A stretch of 7,573 nucleotides of DNA from Acidobacteriota bacterium (lineage in GTDB: Bacteria; Acidobacteriota; Terriglobia; Acidiferrales; UBA7541). Position 1 is the first letter of the stretch. Every line of letters begins with the position of its first letter. A model generated the notes under the pieces. That model ran no database searches, was not told the DNA's origin, and worked only from the letters and a program-made list of their open reading frames with translations. The position numbers and the translations under genes were made by a program. The stretch lies in contig PKXT01000062.1 of the NCBI GenBank assembly GCA_003133505.1, forward strand, positions 3,307 through 10,879, read 5' to 3'. Below, piece by piece: positions 1 through 4,863 of the stretch.

Positions 1-272
1 AGCTTGGTAATTTCGCCGTGCAGTACGCCGTCGGCGGCGCCGGGATCCTGAACAATCCGGTACTTTGTTCGAGCGAGCAGCTCGTGAATGGTGGCCTCGG
101 TGAAGATCTGTTCGATGCGGTAATACGAAGTCTTATTTGCGAACGCCGGTACCGCAATGGTCGTCCAGGTGGAGGGAAACGCCGAGTTTCGCCCGGCCAC
201 GTGATAGCCGCAGCCAATCGCGCTCAGGCAGCCCAGCCATAACAGCATCGCGGCGGCGAGCCTATTGCGCAA
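1..272 (-). CDS. lptE: LPS-assembly lipoprotein LptE-like, N-terminal part (3' end beyond window)
   Basis: The first 90 codons are present. LptE-family lipoproteins sit in the outer membrane and plug the LptD barrel that inserts lipopolysaccharide. The product starts with a charged stretch (MRNR), then a hydrophobic segment and a lipoprotein-type cysteine at residue 21 (SAIGC) or 15 (LWLGC). The following GCGYHVAGR is typical of acidobacterial LptE-like proteins, as are 'TIAVPAFANKTSYYRIEQ' and 'LLARTKYRIVQDPGAADG'. I chose the TTG at 272 because GGAG (280-283 on the plus strand) lies 7 bases upstream and because this start supplies the basic n-region. The ATG at 248 would give an unusually short signal lacking positive charge. 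The gene overlaps the preceding USG-1-like gene by 11 bases, suggesting coupled translation. Family assignment is by motif recall. The lipid-anchored N-terminus is directly visible, but the exact processed cysteine is uncertain. Confidence 0.8.
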   Translation of the reverse strand, partial: MRNRLAAAMLLWLGCLSAIGCGYHVAGRNSAFPSTWTTIAVPAFANKTSYYRIEQIFTEATIHELLARTKYRIVQDPGAADGVLHGEITK

Positions 273-1314
273 GAATGCTCTCCGCCACGCGCACCGCACT
301 CACCGCGGCCATCCGGAAATGATCCACCGCGCCCCAGAGCCACATTGCTGTTGGCGAGATCGTATCGCTCGCGGGGGCAGCCATGTGTATGGCTGAATCA
401 TCGGCAACGCTGATGTTGGTCGGAGCGGCGGCCGCGGCGTTTTCAATCTTAATCCCGGCTTCCCTCAATGCCGCGGCAATCGCCGCTCCATCCGTCGCCA
501 GTCCAAAATCGGCGAACGCGGAAAATGCATAGCCGTAAAATACCGGCGCTTGAATAAATTGAACGGCGGGGGTAATCGCCTGGCCGCCAAGATAACGCGA
601 AATTTCGAACGCCGCCTCGTCGCGCGTTTTCCCGAGGTTATGCTTGCTCTCAGCGCCGAAGCGGCTATTCAGGTTGAAGGCCACTTGCGCGTCAAACAAT
701 GGCTGCACGATTGGCTGGAGGGCCAGCAGGCGAGTCGTCTGGGTCTCGAGTTCGTCAATCCCAGGCTGCCCGCGCTCGGAAACCGGCGGGAAAAAAGTGA
801 TGGCGATCCGTGACGGCGCCAACTTGGCCAGCGCGGTCGAAAGGGTGATGGCAATCGTTACGGGCGCGGACGGCACGCCGCGCACCATGGGCGATAAATG
901 CGCGCCCCCATTGGCGGTAGCAACCGACGGCGTAAATGCACGTTCCGGAAAACTCTTTTCAATATTGGGAATGCGAATCAGGGAATCGGCCAGCAGCGGC
1001 CCTCGCGGATTCAGATCAATAACCGCGGCTCCCGAAGCGACGGCTGATTCGGCGCTCGTTGCCGCGCGCGCTCCGCTGCTGGCAAGGAAGACAATTCCCA
1101 TTCCATGAAAATCCTCTTCGTCCAGCCCGCGCACGAAGGTGGCTTCGCCCGCCGCTTCCGCCAGGACTCCGATAGCCTCGGAATCCTCGTCGAAAAGGTC
1201 AATATCCAGACCTGGAAAATTGCGATCTTCCAGAACCATTTTCAATTCCTTGCCGAGAAGCGTTGCCGCTCCCACAATCGCGATGGCATTCCGCTTGGCG
1301 CTGGGTCTTGGCAT
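262..1314 (-). CDS. USG-1-like aspartate-semialdehyde dehydrogenase-fold protein lacking catalytic residues
   Basis: This 350-residue protein has the layout of aspartate-semialdehyde dehydrogenase (ASADH): an N-terminal nucleotide-binding glycine loop (IVGAATLLGKEL, residues 13-24) and a C-terminal Asd/ArgC dimerization domain. It contains no cysteine at all. The usual Asn-Cys-Ser/Thr active site aligns with ATANGGAHLS (132-141), the glutamine of the QxVSGAG motif aligns with Pro176, and the Arg/His pair of RVPVxxGH is replaced in QAPVFYGYA (255-263). From memory, E. coli USG-1, a cysteine-less ASADH paralogue of unclear function, has the very similar QAPVFYGHA and an 'AFN' segment like AFNLNSRF here (212-219). 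The C-terminus (WLWGAVDHFRMAAVSAVRVA) is the conserved ASADH end. ASADH activity is therefore unlikely. The gene follows pssA by 3 bases and overlaps lptE by 11. Its GGAG ribosome site lies in a hairpin at the end of pssA. Confidence 0.85.
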   Translation of the reverse strand: MPRPSAKRNAIAIVGAATLLGKELKMVLEDRNFPGLDIDLFDEDSEAIGVLAEAAGEATFVRGLDEEDFHGMGIVFLASSGARAATSAESAVASGAAVIDLNPRGPLLADSLIRIPNIEKSFPERAFTPSVATANGGAHLSPMVRGVPSAPVTIAITLSTALAKLAPSRIAITFFPPVSERGQPGIDELETQTTRLLALQPIVQPLFDAQVAFNLNSRFGAESKHNLGKTRDEAAFEISRYLGGQAITPAVQFIQAPVFYGYAFSAFADFGLATDGAAIAAALREAGIKIENAAAAAPTNISVADDSAIHMAAPASDTISPTAMWLWGAVDHFRMAAVSAVRVAESILAQ

Positions 1315-1317
1315 AGC

Positions 1318-2154
1318 TTAAGCCGCTCCGGAAACGGAGCCGCGGGCATGCCGATGGCGCATGAACCGGACAAATTGAAAGACGGGGCCGTGGAGCAGGT
1401 ACGCGCCCGCCAGCAGGAGAAATACCATCTCTGAATAATAAAATGTCGCCGCCAGCATCACAGCCACCAGCACGATCATCACCGATGGCATCCTCCGCTT
1501 CCATCTCACCTCTTTGAAGCTGGTATAGCGCACCGTGCTGACCATTAGCAGCGCCAGTATCAGCACCACCAGAAGCCACAGCAGCGATATTCGCCAATCC
1601 TGTATCGGCGACCAGAACCCATGCACCATGGCCGCGATCCCCGCGGCGGCCGCCGGCGTGGGCAATCCAACGAAATATCGCGAGCTGCCCACCGGCCCCG
1701 CCCCATGCACGTTGAACCGCGCCAGCCGCCATGCGCAGCAGATCACAAATACGAAAGTCACCAGCCATCCCAGCTGATAGGCCATATGGGCATGGGGCAA
1801 CCCGCTGTGCAAAGTACCGCGCACCCCCCACGCGAAGGAGAGAAAAGCCGGGGCCACTCCGAAGCTGACGATGTCGGCGAGAGAATCGAACTCCTTGCCA
1901 AATTCCGAATTCGTTCCCGTCGCCCGCGCCACCCTTCCATCGAGCATGTCGAACAATATCGCGCAGCCAATCGCGCGCGCCGCATGATCCAGATCCACGG
2001 CGCTGCCCTTCAGCGTGGCCAGTATCGCGAAGTAGCCGCACAACAAATTAGCGACGGTGAGGGCGCTGGGCAGCAGGTAAATTCCCCGTCGGAAGCGCTT
2101 CATCGGGCCGTTCGATTCCTCAGTATCGCCATTTAAAGTTTCCATTCTGTTCAT
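1318..2154 (-). CDS. pssA: CDP-diacylglycerol--serine O-phosphatidyltransferase
   Basis: An integral membrane enzyme of 278 residues that joins CDP-diacylglycerol and L-serine to give phosphatidylserine and CMP, the step before Psd. The complete CDP-alcohol phosphotransferase signature DxxDGxxARx8GxxxDxxxD runs from Asp69 (DMLDGRVAR) through Gly86 to Asp90 and Asp94; these aspartates bind the metal ions. A conserved N-terminal segment (LLPSALTVANLLCGYFAI, 27-44) precedes it, and several hydrophobic helices follow up to a basic tail (FMRHRHARG). The open frame extends upstream to 2382, but that part lies inside psd. I chose the ATG at 2154 because it overlaps the psd stop as ATGA; the ATG at 2145 is a possible alternative. 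There is no strong ribosome site, consistent with translational coupling to psd. Function is secure from the motif and from the adjacent psd. Confidence 0.95.
   Translation of the reverse strand: MNRMETLNGDTEESNGPMKRFRRGIYLLPSALTVANLLCGYFAILATLKGSAVDLDHAARAIGCAILFDMLDGRVARATGTNSEFGKEFDSLADIVSFGVAPAFLSFAWGVRGTLHSGLPHAHMAYQLGWLVTFVFVICCAWRLARFNVHGAGPVGSSRYFVGLPTPAAAAGIAAMVHGFWSPIQDWRISLLWLLVVLILALLMVSTVRYTSFKEVRWKRRMPSVMIVLVAVMLAATFYYSEMVFLLLAGAYLLHGPVFQFVRFMRHRHARGSVSGAA
1325..1340 (-). promoter_or_regulatory. Hairpin at the end of pssA enclosing the ribosome site of the USG-1-like gene
   Basis: On the mRNA strand, GCTCCG-TTTC-CGGAGC forms a perfect 6-base-pair stem with a 4-base loop. The 3' arm contains GGAG, the only Shine-Dalgarno-like sequence before the USG-1-like ATG at 1314, with an 11-base spacing. 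Ribosomes finishing pssA (stop at 1318-1320) would melt this stem and free the site. The stem is visible in the sequence; the coupling role is inferred. The stem could also simply reflect GC-rich codon choice. Confidence 0.4.
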
Positions 2155-2762
2155 GGCCACCGCGCCAGAATCGTGGAACCGCCCGCCAGGTTTTGCCCTT
2201 TTCGGATTCGTATCTCGGCCCCGGCGGGCAGCCATACGTCCACTCGTGAGCCGAACCGGATCATTCCCACGCGCTCGCCGCGCGCCACGACGTCTCCGCT
2301 CTTTTTCCAGGAAACCACCCGCCGCGCGATCCACCCGGCAATTTGCTTGAACATAATCTCGCCGGCCGCCGTTTCCAGGCAAAAAACATTCTGCTCGTTT
2401 TCCTCGCTGGCCCGCGCGCGCATGGCCGCATAAAAACGGCCCGGCCGGTAGTTAACGCTGGAAATCCGCCCCGCCAGCGGGGCGCGCTGCACGTGAACGT
2501 TCCACACCGCCAGGAAAATTGAGATTCGCGTTCCCGGCCGCCCGTGGAATGGCTCTTCCGCAATCACCACCACGCGGCCATCGGCCGGCGACACCACGTC
2601 ACTATCGCCCCCAGGAATTTGCCGCTCGGGATCTCGAAAGAAATAGAGAACAAACAGGCCCAGGAAAATCAGGAGAGCCCCGATAATCTCCCAATGGAAT
2701 GCCAACGCGGCCGCCCCCAGGAGCAGCGGGCCGACGGAGAACTTGTACCCTTCCTTTACCAT
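2151..2762 (-). CDS. psd: Phosphatidylserine decarboxylase proenzyme (short form)
   Basis: A 203-residue proenzyme of the short Psd class that decarboxylates phosphatidylserine to phosphatidylethanolamine at the membrane. Residues ~10-41 form one or two hydrophobic membrane segments. Next come FFRDPERQIP (41-50), VSPADGRV (57-64, Asp61), IFLAVWNVHVQRAP (82-95, His90), EQNVFCLET and GERVGMIRFGSRVDVWLP (162-179). By analogy with the E. coli LGST site, self-cleavage should fall between Gly171 and Ser172 in FGSR, leaving a pyruvoyl-bearing alpha chain of 32 residues. Asp61, His90 and Ser172 would be the processing triad. A C-terminal GGST (194-197) looks like a cleavage motif but lies past the conserved site. 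The ATG at 2762 is the only possible start after an in-frame stop, yet it lacks a clear ribosome site. The gene overlaps pssA by 4 bases, so both steps to phosphatidylethanolamine are made together. Confidence 0.95.
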   Translation of the reverse strand: MVKEGYKFSVGPLLLGAAALAFHWEIIGALLIFLGLFVLYFFRDPERQIPGGDSDVVSPADGRVVVIAEEPFHGRPGTRISIFLAVWNVHVQRAPLAGRISSVNYRPGRFYAAMRARASEENEQNVFCLETAAGEIMFKQIAGWIARRVVSWKKSGDVVARGERVGMIRFGSRVDVWLPAGAEIRIRKGQNLAGGSTILARWP

Positions 2763-2832
2763 GCGGCTTGGCCATGCCTAAAAAACATTTTCACATTGTA
2801 CGACAGGTCAGCGGCCTTCCCTCTTACTTCCG

Positions 2833-3291
2833 TCATGGCTCAATCGCGGCAGTCAGCGTCACGGCATCATCATCGGGGTTGCGATAGTATTTGGGACGCC
2901 CTCCCGCCACGCGAAAACCTCTCGCATTATAAAATTTTAAAGCTATTTCGTTCGAGGCGCGGACTTCCAGCCAGACGGACCGCGCGCCCAAATCGCGGCC
3001 TTCGCGCACCGCCTCGGCCAGGAGCAATCCCGCGACACCCCGGCGGCGACATTCCGGCGCCACCGCCAGATTCAGGACCTCTAGTTCGTCAGCGGCGCGG
3101 CGAACCACAATAAACCCAACCAGATTATCTTTCCCCGAATGGTTTTCATGCGATACCCATCCGCCGTAGATGCCGCTTTCAGCCAACAGCGCCTTATAGT
3201 CCGAGATGCTCCATTGCGAAGCATGCGGACTTGCCCCCTGAATCGCCGCGATTCCCGCGTAGTCCTTCGGCCCGATTCGGCGGATGTTCAG
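2833..3291 (-). CDS. rimI: GNAT N-acetyltransferase, RimI family (CTG start)
   Basis: A 152-residue GNAT acetyltransferase. RimI acetylates the N-terminal alanine of ribosomal protein S18, although RimI-like proteins next to tsaB may have other substrates. The acetyl-CoA loop is LNLAVAPECRRRGVAG (73-88), with the R/QxxGxG/A pattern. The C-terminal half has the RimI-style spacing: Asn114, Ala117, FY (120-121), GF (125-126), then GRPKYYRNPDDDA (131-143). The frame is open upstream to 3489, but that part overlaps tsaB and is arginine/proline-rich shadow. The real N-terminus should be near LNIRRIGPKDY, where no ATG, GTG or TTG is available. The CTG at 3291 overlaps the tsaB stop as CTGA, with GGAGG 6 bases upstream, so I take CTG as the start. 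Coupling to tsaB matches the common tsaB-rimI pairing. Confidence 0.88.
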   Translation of the reverse strand: MNIRRIGPKDYAGIAAIQGASPHASQWSISDYKALLAESGIYGGWVSHENHSGKDNLVGFIVVRRAADELEVLNLAVAPECRRRGVAGLLLAEAVREGRDLGARSVWLEVRASNEIALKFYNARGFRVAGGRPKYYRNPDDDAVTLTAAIEP

Positions 3292-4136
3292 GAGACCCCT
3301 CCCGCCGGTTGGTGCCCCGTCCCGCCAGCCATTCCCGCTTCCGTCCCCGTACCGCTTTCCGCGTCTTTTTTCGCGTCGCTTTCCACGCCTTTTTCCGCAT
3401 CGGGGCGGCGGATGTAGTTGGCTTCCAGTTGCAGAGCGTCCACCAGTTCGCCCCGATGCGATTGCGCCAGCCCGAGGCCGGCGATCCACGGCGCCAGTAC
3501 AGGCGACGCAAATTCCAGGCGGCAGCCGGAAAATTCGGATTCCGCAATCACGGATTGCAACAGATGTTGATCGGGCGTGACAAATGTCACAGGCGTTACC
3601 GGGCCACTAGCCAGTCGATCCCGCACTTCGCGCAAGAATTCGCTCGCCGCCATCACACAATCCTCGCCGCAAGCTTCGAGGCCGCTCGCAATCCGGCGAT
3701 AAACTCCGCCATAGATCTGACCGCGCCGGGCATCCACGACGGGCACGATGTATTCGCTTCGATTCCCGCCAGGGCTATCGCCGGTTCCCCCGCCGGCCCC
3801 ATCACCATCGAAACCGCGTGTTACCGAGAACTGCGCCGCCACGGCCGCCAATCCGCTGACCGCCGCAATGGGCTTGCGATACACCTCGGCCCATGCCTTA
3901 ACCGCCGTCAATCCCACCCGCAATCCCGTAAATGACCCTGGCCCGGCATTCACCGCATATAAGTCTATATCGCTCAATGAAATCCCCAGCTCGACGTTGA
4001 GAAACTCCACCTCGCGAAACATTCGGGTGGAAAAACCTTCCTGCGAGAGCACCGAAACCACGCCCAGCAGCGCCGCATCGCGCGCCAGGGCTATGCTTCC
4101 GGAGACCGAAGTCGTATCAACGGCGAGAATTAGCAT
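3288..4136 (-). CDS. tsaB: tRNA threonylcarbamoyladenosine biosynthesis protein TsaB
   Basis: TsaB is the non-catalytic ASKHA-fold partner of TsaD in making N6-threonylcarbamoyladenosine at A37 of ANN-decoding tRNAs. Visible family motifs are MLILAVDTTSVSGSIAL (1-17), VNAGPGSFTGLRVGL (62-76), VPVVDARRGQIYGGVY (131-146) and VDALQLEANYIRRPDA (232-247). At 282 residues it is longer than the usual ~220-240. A glycine-rich insert (about 108-127) precedes the PVVDARRG motif, and a low-complexity tail (about 246-282) follows the normal end and includes a duplicated 24-base unit. The ATG at 4136 is the only workable start, since a stop lies five codons upstream in frame. The strong AAGGAGG is 20 bases away and is better placed for a five-codon ORF that overlaps this start. 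It is the first gene of the minus-strand run, divergent from carD. I saw no convincing promoter for it. Confidence 0.93.
   Translation of the reverse strand: MLILAVDTTSVSGSIALARDAALLGVVSVLSQEGFSTRMFREVEFLNVELGISLSDIDLYAVNAGPGSFTGLRVGLTAVKAWAEVYRKPIAAVSGLAAVAAQFSVTRGFDGDGAGGGTGDSPGGNRSEYIVPVVDARRGQIYGGVYRRIASGLEACGEDCVMAASEFLREVRDRLASGPVTPVTFVTPDQHLLQSVIAESEFSGCRLEFASPVLAPWIAGLGLAQSHRGELVDALQLEANYIRRPDAEKGVESDAKKDAESGTGTEAGMAGGTGHQPAGGVS
3354..3401 (-). repeat. Two tandem 24-base units in the tsaB 3' end
   Basis: On the coding strand, positions 3401-3378 and 3377-3354 are adjacent copies that differ at 4 of 24 bases. They encode DAEKGVES and DAKKDAES, the start of the charged tail of TsaB. 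The in-frame duplication suggests the tail grew by replication slippage. Confidence 0.7.
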
Positions 4137-4163
4137 TCCATAACCATTCTATTAACCCTCCTT
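4130..4163 (-). promoter_or_regulatory. Strong ribosome site with a five-codon ORF overlapping the tsaB start
   Basis: AAGGAGG (4157-4163) is a near-perfect Shine-Dalgarno sequence. Nine bases downstream is ATG at 4147, opening ATG GTT ATG GAA TGC TAA (MVMEC, stop at 4130-4132). The tsaB ATG at 4136 lies inside this mini-ORF in another frame, 4 bases before its stop. tsaB itself is 20 bases from the Shine-Dalgarno site, which is too far for efficient direct use. Termination-reinitiation is a plausible reading; the sequence elements are visible, the mechanism is inferred. Confidence 0.45.
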
Positions 4164-4206
4164 CGAGCCGTCCCGCAACTATTTTGACCGAAAAGCGATG
4201 AAGTTC

Positions 4207-4235
4207 TTGACTAAAGGGTTGCCTCGGCCTAGTAT
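4207..4235 (+). promoter_or_regulatory. Sigma-70-type promoter of carD
   Basis: TTGACT (4207-4212) is followed after exactly 17 bases by TAGTAT (4230-4235), placing the transcription start near 4241-4243 and leaving a ~25-base leader before the carD ATG at 4268. The -35 box matches consensus at 5 of 6 bases and the -10 at 4 of 6. It is well placed for carD. GGGGGT (4255-4260) is a weak ribosome-site candidate 7 bases before the ATG. Confidence 0.65.
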
Positions 4236-4267
4236 AGGGTATTCGCCGTACAACGGGGGTCTCGGGA

Positions 4268-4789
4268 ATGGATTTCAAGCTCGGAGACAAAGTTGTTTAT
4301 CCGAATCAAGGCGTAGGCATTATCGAACAAATCAGTTACGGATATCTAAACGGCAAATCAGAACGATATTACCTCCTAAAAATTGTGGCTAGCGGCCTGC
4401 GTGTGATGGTTCCCCAGGCCAATACCCAAAATGTCGGTTTGCGGCCTGTGATTCGCTCGGCGGATGCCGACTCGGTGCTGACCTTCCTCCAGCGAACCCC
4501 TTCTCTGAAAGCCGCCGATTGGAAACATCGCTTCAAGGAAAATTCCGACCGGATGCGCACGGGCACCCTGCTGGAAGTAGCCGCGGTGCTAAAAGGGCTG
4601 GTGGCGCTTAGCCGCACCAAACCGCTTTCTTTCCGCGAGAAGAAAATGCTCGATCGCGCCAAGCACCTGCTGATTAGCGAACTGGCCACTGCGCGCAACA
4701 AGACTGAAGTCGTCATGGAAACTCATATCGTGCAGGCGCTCGCCAAGGCTCATCTCGAGATGCCCGCCGTTACCATCCCCACCGACTAG
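4268..4789 (+). CDS. carD: CarD/CdnL-family RNA polymerase-binding transcription regulator
   Basis: A 173-residue CarD-family protein. These bind the RNA polymerase beta subunit and stabilise the open promoter complex, often at rRNA promoters. The N-terminal Tudor-like RNA-polymerase-interaction domain (about 1-60) begins MDFKLGDKVVYPNQGVGIIE and contains GLRVMVPQ (43-50), whose Arg45 matches the region of mycobacterial Arg47. The C-terminal helical DNA-contact domain contains ADWKHRFKEN with Trp85, at the same position as the DNA-wedging tryptophan of Mycobacterium tuberculosis CarD, followed by GTLLEVAAVLKGL and LSFREKKMLDRAKHLLISEL. Length is typical. It is monocistronic, has its own promoter, is divergent from tsaB and convergent with tsaD, so it is not part of the tsa transcripts. 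Known roles in other phyla include stress and growth-rate control; nothing here shows which regulon it serves. Confidence 0.95.
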   Translation: MDFKLGDKVVYPNQGVGIIEQISYGYLNGKSERYYLLKIVASGLRVMVPQANTQNVGLRPVIRSADADSVLTFLQRTPSLKAADWKHRFKENSDRMRTGTLLEVAAVLKGLVALSRTKPLSFREKKMLDRAKHLLISELATARNKTEVVMETHIVQALAKAHLEMPAVTIPTD

Positions 4790-4813
4790 TTTAATCACCA
4801 ATTTACATTCAGA

Positions 4814-4838
4814 GGCGGCCTTTCTTCCGCCGGATTTT
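4814..4838. terminator. Possible terminator hairpin between convergent carD and tsaD
   Basis: GGCGG (4814-4818) and CCGCC (4827-4831) can pair across an 8-base loop, followed on the plus strand by GGA and TTTT (4835-4838). The stem is only 5 base pairs and the T tract is short and not immediate, so this is a weak candidate. Its position, 24 bases after the carD stop and between two converging genes, is what a terminator would need. Confidence 0.3.
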
Positions 4839-4863
4839 GGTTAGGTGCCCCGCGTCCGCCCGT

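Noticed and set aside
1199..2041. Minus-strand open frame (280 codons) overlapping pssA and the USG-1-like gene
   Set aside because: It crosses two well-supported genes in another frame, is glycine/arginine-rich, and has no domain signature.
2163..2183. GGST near the C-terminus of Psd as the self-cleavage site
   Set aside because: The conserved site by alignment with E. coli LGST is FGSR (Gly171-Ser172); cleavage at GGST would leave an 8-residue alpha chain.
2155..2382. N-terminal extension of pssA to 2382
   Set aside because: The extra 76 residues lie wholly inside psd and are basic, low-complexity sequence; the ATGA overlap at 2151-2154 gives a normal PssA start.
2795..2800. TACAAT on the minus strand as a definite psd promoter
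   Set aside because: No matching -35 box lies 16-18 bases upstream and there is no extended -10 TG, so it was not listed as a feature.
3231..3935. Plus-strand open frame (234 codons) opposite tsaB and rimI
   Set aside because: It is antisense to two genes with clear motifs and has an arginine/proline-rich composition typical of shadow frames.
4184..4212. TTGACC and TTGACT spaced 23 bases apart as a repeated operator or tandem promoters
   Set aside because: Only the second has a -10 box at the right spacing. Two five-base matches in an AT-richer promoter region are not enough to call a repeat.
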